DNA from: Pleodorina starrii
Lineage: Eukaryota; Chlorophyta; Chlorophyceae; Chlamydomonadales; Volvocaceae
Length of the DNA: 64,000 bases
Assembly (NCBI GenBank): GCA_030267565.1
Contig: BRXU01000001.1
Span: 2,790,001-2,854,000 of the forward strand
Direction: 5' to 3'
Shown here: positions 1 to 10,252 of the stretch, one piece after another
How the letters are laid out: the number at the start of each line of letters is the position of its first letter
Numbering within the stretch: position 1 is the stretch's first letter
The notes under the pieces: generated by a model
The model's database searches: none
Told to the model about the DNA's origin: nothing
What the model saw: the letters and a program-made list of their open reading frames with translations, nothing else
Program-made: the position numbers and the translations under genes

Positions 1-536
1 TTGTGGGCAGCCACGGGGCCACGTCGGAGTGTCGGACGCTAGTGGGTTGGTGCCTTCCTCCCAAATACACTCCAATGCACAGCATCGGCGAACTGCGGGG
101 GGGAAGGGAAGTTCCTGCTCGGTAACGCGCCCGAACATGGAAGGCACGCGGCTTGATTGCCGCAGCAGAGCCGGCGTGGTGCACATGGTTGCTGCACGGT
201 GGACCGGCTAGGTCACGGCTGTGTGCGGCCGTGTACTCAATCTTTGGAATGGAATTGGGAGGTCTTGTTTAGGACAGGTTCCTGGGCATGGCGGGCCCGG
301 CTACGAGCACGTCGCGCCGCGTAGAGTTTCAGCCGCTCCCCTTCGTGCGACCTGCTGGGAGGGGTCGCCAGCCATGCGGCACCAAATCGTTGACGGATTC
401 CCGCTGCGCCTTCTGCATCCCACACCCTCTGTAACAACCACCACACGCCCGTCACGCTCGGCGCCCCTGCCCTTGCCCTGGTCCTCACCCGCGCACGGCC
501 CTTTGTGACCCGTGGTGGTCCCACCCAATCACCCAG
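1..536. other. Upstream flank of the actobindin-like gene, no clear exon
   Basis: Several short open frames overlap here on both strands, but none joins to the exon at 537 with a recognisable protein. The first exon(s) of the WH2-repeat gene, including its start codon, should lie here or beyond the left edge of the window. Confidence 0.3.
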
Positions 537-1652
537 TGGGACAAGGGGGCCTTTTTGCACGAAATCGAATCGGAGCACAAGCTCAAGCACGTAGAGAACG
601 CGGCCGACCGGTCCAGCCCCCGCGTAGATCCAGAGGTGCAGGTGGGTGGGTGCTTTTGCCGGGAGGGCGGGCGCATCGGCCAGGGCCGGCTGTGCAGTGC
701 AACTCCCACCCAATCTGAATGAATACCGCAATTCGGTCACTTTCCGCTGGACCCAAAGGATCGCCACGCACTTGGTGCATTCAGCACCTGACACTGGCGG
801 GGCCAAAGCCCAAAGCTGGCCGTTTAGAAAAATGGTGCAGCACACAGAACCCAATCGGAGCTATTGGAGGTGTCTCCGGAGCGGCACTACCGAGGAAAAC
901 CTTCCGGCGGGCAGGGGACCGCCGACTAGGCGAAGGGCCGCTGACGTGTGCCCCGTTGCCTGCTTGCCTCATCTGGACGGTGGGCAACGGGGCATGTGCC
1001 GCGGGGCTCGTTAGCCTGTGGCGACCGTATGCGTCGTTGCGCTTGGAGGGAGGGGTTGTCGGTCCGCAGTTGTTGTGCCTGCCACGGCCTAGCGAGTAGC
1101 GACTCCCGACGTGCGTGCCTCTGCCTGCACCCTGCAGCTCAAGCCCAACAGGCACGGCGAGCTGCTGAACGAGGTCAAGTCAAGCAGCCCGAAGCAGCTC
1201 CGACACGTGCAGGTGAGGTTGGCTTGCACGCCGCCCAGGGACCAGGCGCTTCCAACGGCGTGCAGATGCACATCTTGCTTCACGCTGTTTCGATGACCGG
1301 GATCCGGGAAGCCGCAAAAAAAACGGGTTGCGCGACGCGCCACGGACTCTTCCCGCGGTCCGGAACGCGTAGCCTGGCTCGTGCATTCCGTGAACTTCCA
1401 TCCTGCGTGTGTGCGCGGGGCGTGGCGTGACTGCCGTGTGTTGCTGCGCCAGTGGCCTTCTAACAGCCGCCAACCGGCTGCACCTGCGCCGCTCCTCCCG
1501 ACCGTTCCGCCCTCTCCTGTCACATAGGACACTTGACAGCGCAGCGAAGGGCCGTGGGCCCGTGGCCCCGTTCCCCGCAGGACGTGGTGGACCGCAGCGA
1601 GCCGCACGTGACCCACACGGCAGCGCTTCGGGTGCACGGAGCACAGCTGTGA
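537..1652 (+). CDS. Actobindin/beta-thymosin-like WH2-repeat actin-binding protein (5' end unresolved)
   Basis: Three phase-0 exons can be joined: 537-635, 1138-1212 and 1581-1652 (stop TGA). Exon 1 reads WDKGAFLHEIESEHKLKHVE, followed by a DRSSP motif. Exon 2 carries GELLNEVKSSSPKQLRHVQ, followed in exon 3 by a DRSEP motif. The pattern F/L-L-x-E-I/V...L-K/R-H-V...D-R-S-x-P is the repeated actin-binding unit of actobindin and beta-thymosin/WH2 proteins, so two repeats are visible. Such proteins bind actin monomers in the cytosol; the role here is inferred from family. Splice sites are cag|TGG, GAG|gtgcag, gcag|CTC, CAG|gtgagg and gcag|GAC. The start codon was not found and lies upstream. The 3' end may differ: a donor at 1650 (CT|gtgacc) could extend the protein toward an AFIHQLGELED frame near 1705-1740, which resembles a third repeat. 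The TVP23 gene converges from the other strand. Confidence 0.6.
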
Positions 1653-2327
1653 CCTTGGCGCGGCTGCAGGCATGTGATGGATCGACACCCGCAGCGGCTG
1701 CTCGACAGCTTTCATTCATCAGCTGGGCGAGCTGGAAGATCAGGGTTCTGCGTCCCATGACTCCACGAGTGCGTCGAAGTGCGCGAAGACGGCATGGGCG
1801 ACTGCATACAAAGAGGGATTGATTGGGTGTAGCTCGAGGAATTGGGTAAGAGAGACAACTCGTTGCAGATTGAGCATTCGCACTGTCGTAGCGGGGGTGC
1901 GCAGCCCTTGCCTGAGCGCGTCAGCGCCCGCTGGAGGCTGACGCCGCATATGTGTGCATGGGTAGGTTAGCTTTCGTGCGCATGGCGTTGGCGGTTAGTG
2001 GGGGCAGCATCAGGTCGTTTCCCGGCACCGAGGCAGCATGCACGACTTTACAGAAAGTCACGCAGGACTCATTGAGCAGGCGTCTCTTCGCATCATAGAC
2101 AGACGGTCCTTGCTAGCCATGCAAAACACTCGCGTTTAGTACTTGTCGTCCATCCGTATCAGCATGTCATGTACCGATGCACGTCCTCGAATGCTCCCCC
2201 CGTGCAAGTGTGCGATGGGGTAAAAGCCAAAGACGGATCCCTCCCGCATGCCACCGCTACTTCCAACGCATTACTGTGTCCGTATTGGGACAGTGTGCAT
2301 GGTGTGCAGCCGACGCAAGCGCGACGG
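1653..2327. other. Convergent 3' region between the WH2-repeat gene and TVP23
   Basis: No gene was recognised. It probably holds the 3' UTRs of both flanking genes. A TTACA at 2048-2052 (TGTAA on the minus strand) could be the TVP23 poly(A) signal, about 280 bases after its stop codon. Confidence 0.35.
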
Positions 2328-3297
<970 letters not shown>

Positions 3298-3977
3298 TAG
3301 TACTAGCGCGTGTTGCTAAATAGTCAAATCGAATAATCAGGGCAACTTCATTTAGCTTTCGTAGGCAACTGTGACCGATCAATCCAAGGGACGAACGATA
3401 AAAAAGGCCGTGATTGCCGGTATGATGGAACAACTGGTGATGTTGCAATAGTAGCGAGTTGATTTTAAACTAATACAGGAGGGGCAGTTCAGGGAAACAA
3501 CCCTGTACGACAACTTGTGTTTTGCCTCGTTCAATTGAAGCTTGTATCACAGTATCAGCCTGGCAATGGTGAAAAGATATACATAGACAGATACAATAGC
3601 GACCATTCTAGCACAAATGTTTTTACAACAATCCGCATGGCGTGGGGTACACCGCCAGAGCCTACCCAGACGCTGCAAGCATAGATGCGCCGCTGCACCG
3701 GCCTGGAACCCACAGAACACCCCCGATCCCATCGTAAGGACTGGTTAAATCATCGTGGGTAAATGCGGGCTCCGCACGGGAAAGCCCCGCCTCGGGGGCC
3801 GCTCTGGGCCATAGGGACGGCTGACAGGTCAGCCACACCGGCCTCACCACGGCAGCACCTTTCGTCCTTTCCGCTACTGGAAACCCAATCCTGCACCCAT
3901 CTCCCCCATGCGGCCAGCAAGCACCGCAGGCCTGGCTGACCAGAGAACCCCCCGACCCCTTGTTTCATGCGCCTCAG
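3298..3977. other. Divergent intergenic region, TVP23 (-) / DUF4864 (+)
   Basis: No supported coding exon, although the first exon of the DUF4864 gene probably lies here. One candidate is an ATG at 3685 followed by a short open stretch that meets a gtaagg donor near 3734, but its phase to the next exon cannot be confirmed. The region should contain both promoters. Confidence 0.3.
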
Positions 3978-5661
3978 GTGATGCCATCCCCGTCCTTCTC
4001 CCCGAGTGAGTCGGTTGAGGTGAGCTCCTCGCCTCGCCTCGCCGCGTGTCGCCACGCTGTCAGCGGTCAGCTCGGGGGCGGCACTGTGCCCCGCGGTACC
4101 GTCTGCCCCCCTTCCGCGGGGTCCGTCCGCCAGCGCCGTCTCCGTCGCAGCCCCGTGCTCTCATCTTGATCAGCCTCGGGCCGATGGCAATCCGCGCAGG
4201 TTCAACTGAAGGCCCTGCGGACGAATGACGAGCCCTGGTCGGTAGGGGCTGTACGGGAGATTGGTGCGGGGTAACACACGCATACACACGCACGCATACA
4301 CACACAGACTCACACACACACGTATATAAAAGTGCGCAGACATCGTGTCTTGCTGCATGCTGCGCAAGCAGCTTCACTCCAGGGGAAGCGCTTCAGAGCT
4401 CTGAAGGGACAAAGGCTGCATTGGGGCGCATTCGTGTCTGCGTTTGCCAGTTTGGGGTTTGCCTGTGGTGAGCGACGTGCGTACGGGACGTGGGTTGTGT
4501 CATCGCATGTCGGAGTACCGTACCGCGGGTCTGCGGTACTGCGGTACTGCGGTGCGGTCGTAACGCCCTCGTTAGCATTCTGGTTGTGTACTGCATGTTT
4601 TTGCAAGATGGGCCTGCAAGCCAGTTGGCGTGCAGCTTGGAGGCTGCCTTGATGTCTCCCTCTGGACACGAACATGGGCTCGGTCATGGATACGGTAATG
4701 CGGTCCTGGTCACGGCCATGGACAGGCTGAACCACGGCATCCAGACGGCGTATGAGTTCGCGGCCGACGCAGGCGGCATGGAGAGATCCAAGTACTTTGG
4801 CTTCTCCAAGGATTTGTACCACCTGGACCATTTCCTGGGTGCGAATACGGGAGGGAGTGTGGTCAGGGTCATGCATTCAAATACCGGTATCGGGATCCAA
4901 TTACTTTCAGTAGGCACTGGATTTCGGCCTCCATCCGCGTCCTCAGCCTGCCGTACATGGGCTATACGACATCTGCGCTTGAAGCCCGGGCCCTTCGCCA
5001 TTGATCTTCATGTTGGTTGCTGTCAACTGGTTTGTTCCATATCCTTTAATGAGCAGGGCTGGGGTCGCCCTTCCCCCGCCGCCCCGGGTGGATGAGCACG
5101 TGCCATGCCAGGAGCATGACTGCATAAGGGACGATCCCGTTGTCGTACTTTATGAAACGTGTTGCAGTAGACGTACGGAGTCGTGCTGCAGTCGGGCAAT
5201 GGACGTTCCGTACGCTCCAATGCACGGCACCCGCATTACTTCTGTCCCTGTCGATCTGCACACGGTAGCTGAATCGCGCCGCAACGGGCAGCAAAGAAAA
5301 CACGGAAATACTTTTGCAGCCAAGACGTCGCTGTATTGCGACCTCCAGCCTCACCCCGCGGGATTGTCAGGAAAGGACCACCCCCATGCTGTGTGGCGCC
5401 CGTCCCTGTTGGCTGCCGTACCGTTCCCCTGCTCCCGTTCCCTCAGGCATGTTTGGCAACATGCTTGGAGACCTCATCAACAACCAGTCGCACGAGCTGC
5501 TCCAGGTGGCAGAGCCGGAGGCGGGCGTGTACGTGGTGCGCGTGCGCGTCGTCGGACCCACGGGTCGGGAGGGCGAGTACGACTTCAGGATGGTGCGCAA
5601 GGAGCTGGGCCGCAAGGCGGGCTCCTGGATGACTAAGAGCGTGCTCAAGGCCAAGGCCTGA
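3978..5661 (+). CDS. DUF4864 family protein (plant/algal type), 5' end uncertain
   Basis: Exons 3978-4019, 4200-4237, 4726-4838 and 5447-5661 (stop TGA) join with matching phases (0, 2, 1) to a continuous protein of at least 134 aa. The core reads VQLKALRTNDEPW, then LNHGIQTAYEFAADAGG, then ERSKYFGFSKDLYHLDHF, then NMLGDLINNQSHELL. The C-terminus is VYVVRVRVVG...YDFRMVRKELGRKAGSWMTKSVL. This matches the plant DUF4864 layout (AQLxALxxND, NHGIxxxYxFA, F...M, V.V.G, GxWxTxS). The biochemical function of this family is not known. Trp in DEPW is created across the second intron (TG|G) and Gly across the third (G|GC), which supports the model. An in-frame ATG at 3981 could be the start, but homologues usually have a longer N-terminus, so an upstream exon is likely. 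A purine/pyrimidine (CA)n tract lies in intron 2. Confidence 0.75.
4265..4328. repeat. (CA/CACG)n microsatellite in a DUF4864 intron
   Basis: An alternating CACACG/CATACA tract, followed by a TATATAAAAG string at 4323-4332. It lies inside intron 2, so the TATA-like string is probably not a promoter. Confidence 0.7.
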
Positions 5662-6568
5662 AGATGCTTCTGGACGGGCAGACCTGTGGAGGAGCGTGCG
5701 GGGCCAGCGGCGTGGTGTTTCCGAGTGGCTGTTTGGATTTTGAACCGTTTTTGCGTGAGGTTGCGCCAAGGGCTGTATGCGCCATGCGGCCCGCTGGCTG
5801 CTAGGTGCTTTGAGGAGCCCAGCCCTGCCCTGCCCCGTGGGAAGAGGAGTGGAGACTGGAGAGTGGAGAGTGGAGAGGAGGCGAGGGCGCTGCCGTGGAA
5901 TAGAGGTGTCCGGTCACAGGGGGTTACAGCGAATCGGCAGCCGCAACGGGGGCAAGGGGGTGAAGATAAGGATAGCGACAGTACGAGGGGATTGGCGTGC
6001 ATCTCGGGGGGGGGAAGGCCAGGGGTTGGGCGCTTGGGCCAGGCGGCTGTGTAGGGTTGGCGTGCCGCGCGACGGCGGCCTTCATGTGCGCTAGCAGTCG
6101 AGCAGTGATGCTGCGCATTCCATTCCAGTTACCGTGATGTGTAAAGTTGACAGCTCGTGATCTTTCGCGTTGATCGTGAACAGCTCGTGTGCCGGGTAGA
6201 AGCGCTGTATGCTTTGCATGCTGCGTGTCGCCGCGTGCTGCTGCTCGGCGACAGGCAGCTCCCGTCTGCAACCTGCTCGTTACGAAGATAGACTGCGGCA
6301 TTTGAGCATCAGGGTTCAACATTGATAAACAGATAAAGTTAGCACTAGTAACGGTTGTATCATAGCAATGTGGGACTGGGCCTAATCCTGCTTTCCAGAG
6401 CCGCTACTTTCAGTGGTGCCGTCATGTTGCTCTCTGGCGCTGCTCACGGGCGCGACCGGGGCAAGGTAAGCGTTCCGTTTTGGCGCACAAGTGTTTCAAA
6501 TGGCACACAGAATCCTTTTGCGGGCTTCAGGCTTCCAGCAGTGCGTGGTAGTAAGTAAAGCTGGGCAA
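5662..6568. other. 3' flank of the DUF4864 gene, no gene seen
   Basis: Probably 3' UTR and spacer. A TGTAA at 6140-6144 is a candidate algal poly(A) signal, about 480 bases after the stop codon. No coding signal was recognised. Confidence 0.35.
6140..6144 (+). promoter_or_regulatory. Candidate TGTAA poly(A) signal of the DUF4864 gene
   Basis: TGTAA is the usual polyadenylation signal in Chlamydomonas and its relatives, and this is the first clear copy downstream of the stop at 5661. Confidence 0.35.
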
Positions 6569-6626
6569 TACGGGTAGGTTGCCCTAATTCGGAACACTGA
6601 ACACTTTGCGAGCAATTATAGATACA

Positions 6627-6678
6627 CAAGCGCCCATAAAGAAAAGCCGTACACAAGCGCCAAAAAAGAAAAGCCGTA
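6627..6678. repeat. Tandem duplication of a ~26-base unit
   Basis: ACACAAGCGCC followed by an A-rich stretch and AAAGAAAAGCCGT occurs twice in a row, just inside the left terminal repeat. Confidence 0.7.
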
Positions 6679-6797
6679 TTGGACGAATTGCACGATGGGA
6701 CGAGAGGAACCTTTCATTCAAAATTGTATTCCTTTCTTTTCCTTTCCTTTCTCACAAGAATTGCTGCACACGACTGGCATATCTTTCAATTTGCGCA

Positions 6798-7343
6798 TGG
6801 CGGCTATGGAGTTTAAGATCCTTTCGGCTGTGACTTCTGTTGGTCCCCAGCAAGGCGTATTCGTGGCGCGCATCCTCCATGTCGCCGATTACTTGCAGCC
6901 GGATTCCAGGAAGGCTGCGATGCTTATCATCCGCAGTGCCGACGGCGTCGCAATGACTGTAAGTTTCTTCGCCGGAACCACAGTTGCCCTATTTCCCGCC
7001 GTAATTGCTCTTATGTATCTCTCTGTCTCTTCCTACATACAATCCTGTAATTTTATAGCAGTTATCTCTTGCTAGCCTGTTACCACGCCTTCCACACAGT
7101 TCGCCTTGGATTCTTGCGCCTGTACCTATCTCGGCTTTCGCGTTCTTGCTCCTCTCTGACCTGCTATTGCAGCTTCGCATTTTCTACAAGAACGTTCTTC
7201 ACGACGATGTCCAGCCCGGTCGCTTCAATAGGGTCACGCATCCGACAGCTGTCCGCATGGGCGCCATCGGCAACCGGACTTGCAGCATTTTCACCTCGCC
7301 TCTAACGAACCTGACTGCACCCTATGCAAGAAGTCTGAGATTG
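6798..7343 (+). CDS. Hypothetical two-exon ORF inside the TIR element
   Basis: An ATG at 6798 opens MAAMEFKILSAVTSVG and runs to RSADGVAMT, where a gtaagt donor follows at 6959. The acceptor ctattgcag at 7172 resumes the same frame with LRIFYKNVLHDDVQPG and continues to about NLTAPYARSL. The donor and acceptor are strong and the frame is kept, so this looks like a real spliced product, but I recognise no domain. The 3' end runs into the direct repeats at 7327 and is not defined. It could be an element-encoded protein or a captured host fragment. Confidence 0.35.
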
Positions 7344-7555
7344 CAATTGCTGTGTCTACAAGAAGTCTGCGATTGCGTTGCCGACTGTGTACGTTTATTT
7401 GGCCGGCTTGTATCCCACGGAGAAGAGATTGCGCCATATACAAGAAGTCTGAGATTGCGATTGCTGTGTCTAGAAGAAGTCTGTGTATACAAGAAGTCTG
7501 AGATTGCGGTGCCGACTGTGTACGTTTGGCCGGCTTGTATCCCACGGAGAAGAGC
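7327..7555 (+). repeat. Interleaved direct repeats in the TIR element
   Basis: CAAGAAGTCTGNGATTGC occurs at 7327-7344, 7359-7376, 7441-7458 and 7490-7507. A second unit, GCCGACTGTGTACGTTT followed by GGCCGGCTTGTATCCCACGG, occurs near 7380-7426 and 7511-7555 with a 4-base difference. The pattern A-A-B-A-A-B suggests duplication of a composite segment. Confidence 0.8.
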
Positions 7556-7649
7556 GGCCAGGTTCCCTTCTTGCAAGGCTTGCTAAACAAGTCCGGGGAC
7601 AAGTCCCGCATACTGGCGGGCCATAATGCTGCGTGCTGTCCCATAGATG

Positions 7650-7938
7650 CGAATACTTGGCGAAGTTGTTCAGCTTGAAGAGGCTGCTGGAGGTTGATGA
7701 GCAGGGGTCCGGCAACTTGCTGATGGGAGCTTGGCACAGCGTTGGCCGCTGCACCGTAACCGAAAATATCAATGGGCGTCTGTTGCGTGCGTACGGGAAG
7801 CGCGCCCGGAGTTGGGACTATGGTAGGGAAAGTGGTGGACGGGGAATTGGCGTCTCCATGTGGCAGACCGGACCCGACGGCTGGAGATCCCAGAAGGAGC
7901 TCAGTGACAGTACCATGGCCACTACCGTCCGAGCCTGA
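7650..7938 (+). CDS. Hypothetical terminal exon inside the TIR element
   Basis: After a cccatag acceptor a frame stays open to a TGA at 7936-7938. It reads CEYLAKLFSLKRLLEV and later GVSMWQTGPDGWRSQKEL. Composition is protein-like (charged and hydrophobic residues mixed, Trp present), but no family was recognised and linkage to the upstream ORF is not shown. Confidence 0.25.
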
Positions 7939-8923
7939 GTTGTAAAGATTCTCTATTGTAACCGCTTCTGAAATAGGTTATCACCATCAACTACGATTCA
8001 AGAGTGCGTGCATTAGCATTTACGCGAAGATTTTTGTACAAGCGGGCGCCTCTTACAAAACCAGCCTTCGTCAAGCATTGTGCGAGAATGGCTCTCATTT
8101 GCGTCAAACTTTTCGTGGGCCTTATGCCTACGCTCGCACAAATGGCCTTGGACGAATTTCTGAATTGCCGTACTCATTTTCCATCCTCGGTGCGCCATAT
8201 ACACACAATCGAGCTTGCAACCTTTACAGCCAAATACTCTACCAGAGGTCCGTACATATGTCCTCGACATGCTATAATTTTCGTATGCAAAGATAGGCAG
8301 GTCCTTGCACAATAACCCTCAAAGTGTGGTACTGGGTACGCTCGCCCCTGAGTGGAACAAACGCCCCTAATCTGGAACACCACCCAACGGCCAAAAAGTG
8401 CCAGTCTTTGCGACGCGCGACTCCTGCAAATGCATTGTTGCTATTATATATTATGTCCGGTCACTTTAGTGTACATATGTCACTCAGCAGAGGTCACCCC
8501 GCGTGCCTAGTGGCCCAATGCGAGACACTCGCTTCCCGCCGACGCGCGCGGCCGGGCCCCTGGGTCGGCCCTTGGACGGAGCGGGAGACTTATCTGCTCT
8601 CGTTATTTGACTGTATGGGTAAACCTATGTATACCTCCGAACAAATAGCACTTGTATATCACTTCTAACGTCATTCTTGCAAGTCTGGCGCTATATGGCT
8701 CATCCAGCACGTCAGGAAGTGACGATGCCGCATCGTGGTTCTAACAAAAGCCATGGTTTCTCGCAGCCCCAAGCACCTAGCGCATACCCAAAATTCACCG
8801 TAGATTGCCCGTACGTTAATGTCCATGTTGTAATTTTCTGATGATTTTTGGTGGCACCATTTCGCTGAAACAAATCATTGTTCCATATTGGGGACTGTTC
8901 CGAATAAGGGCAACCTACCCGTA

Positions 8924-10252
8924 GGGTTGTTCGATTGATAATACCGAACCCTAGGAAACAAGCGGATGTCTATTGATACAAGGTAACAATGCTGAAAACT
9001 ACATTTTGTCGTTTGGAAGCTGTGTATAGCTCGCAAAGCCGACAACCAGGGTTTGGAGCGACATTCCGCCCTTTGGGCACCTCTAGGGAAGAGGTGGCAC
9101 GAAGCACGACGAGAAATTACAAATATTACTATTTATATTGCAGTAAGAACGTTTCACAGGCTGAGGATGCAGGGGCGCGCGGAGGTACTGGCCTGACTGG
9201 CCAGGACTGGCCCGGCTCCAGGTTCTCCGTTTGCGATTTGTGTCATCATACGCTTGAGCATAGTATCCATATAAAAATCCGGCATTTATTAAGTCCTACC
9301 CGTAAGCTATCCAGATCTCCGGCGGAATCGATACACACCTTCCTCCTTCCCAAACCTGACCGTTAGTACAGCAGTAGTGTTCACGGATGCCTGCGGCGCT
9401 ATTTGCAACGATGCAAGTTGAAGCTGGATCAATTGTTCATGAGGTTTTGATTTGGATGTAATCTATTCATTAATTCCATACAGAAATGTCAGCCGTGCAG
9501 TTTAAAGCGCCCGGCGCATGACCGACATTGCCGAGGTCGCTGATAGGGCGAAAAGTTATAAGTTACCGCCTCCACATTCCATATCGAGCTGTCTTGCAGA
9601 GCTGCGTCTGCTGCGCAGAGCACGGGCTACGCTGTGGCAGCACGACGCCAGGATATGGCGACCGTATTGCAGCGGCTGTTTTGTTGCTTCAGAGTAAATG
9701 ATGTTAATCGCCACAAGTACCGGGAAACTACTGATGGCGGACCAGGAACGAAACTGGCGTCTGCACTCGCCGACGGGAACGCTCCTGTTCATGCCTACTT
9801 CTCACTTATGCTCCAATATATATCAGACCCGGTAAGCCCTCAATTATTCCGTAATACATATAATCTGCTGATGCTGCATATTTACGCCACAACAGCCGTG
9901 AACACCACTTCCATCAAGTTACCTATCAGGTGATAGGTGATAGGACCGGTGCAGTAAAGGCGGGGTAATCCTTTCCAAATTGCCGTTTAAAATTGGCCAC
10001 ATAACCTGAAGTTACCTGTGTGCGAGTGTGCCCTTTCGAACTGACTTTGGGTTCACGTGTTACGATGTTGATTACGGTAGTTGCCCGTCACCCCAGAGTT
10101 ATCCACGATCTATGTCATGATTTTGATCCTATATTTTTATTTAGGCAGAACTTCAAACACATTTCGGCGCGAACTCGGCAGCCCCTCGCTAAGGTCTTGG
10201 CTTTGGCGCCCGGACTGCCCCCGTACCGCCGCAGGTAGCGTTGTTCTCGCAG
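8924..10252. other. Region upstream of the cyclase; possible unresolved N-terminal exons
   Basis: Several short open stretches occur on the plus strand, for example 9577-9692 before a gtaaat donor, and 10146-10192 after a tatttag acceptor reading QNFKHISARTRQPLAK. The latter could join in phase to the cyclase exon at 10253 and vaguely resembles a histidine-kinase H-box region with the His missing. Neither can be confirmed from sequence alone. Confidence 0.3.

Larger units (their letters stand above)
6569..8923. mobile_element. Putative DNA transposon or non-autonomous element with 28-bp terminal inverted repeats
   Basis: The left end 6569-6596 begins TACGGGTAGGTTGCCCT. The right end 8896-8923 is its reverse complement with one mismatch over 28 bases. 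Both ends are flanked by TA if the repeat proper begins at CGGG, which would fit a TA target-site duplication. The element would be 2,355 bp. Its base composition is AT-richer than the surrounding genes. It contains hypothetical ORFs (6798-7343 and 7650-7938) and a set of direct repeats at 7327-7555, but no transposase motif I can recognise, so it may be non-autonomous or of an unknown family. Confidence 0.55.

Noticed and set aside
4323..4332. TATATAAAAG as a TATA box
   Set aside because: It sits inside a DUF4864 intron next to a microsatellite, with no gene start downstream on that strand.
4684..4850. Minus-strand stretch reading WSRWYKSLEKPKY...MPPAS, which looks like the first loop of a TspO/MBR protein
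   Set aside because: The plus strand at 4726-4838 is a phase-perfect DUF4864 exon joined to three others, and no further TspO exons follow on the minus strand. The similarity is a chance shadow of the real exon.
10146..10192. HisKA-like H-box before the cyclase (KHISARTRQPLAKVL)
   Set aside because: Only a few positions fit and the phosphorylated His is absent; kept only as a possible upstream exon.
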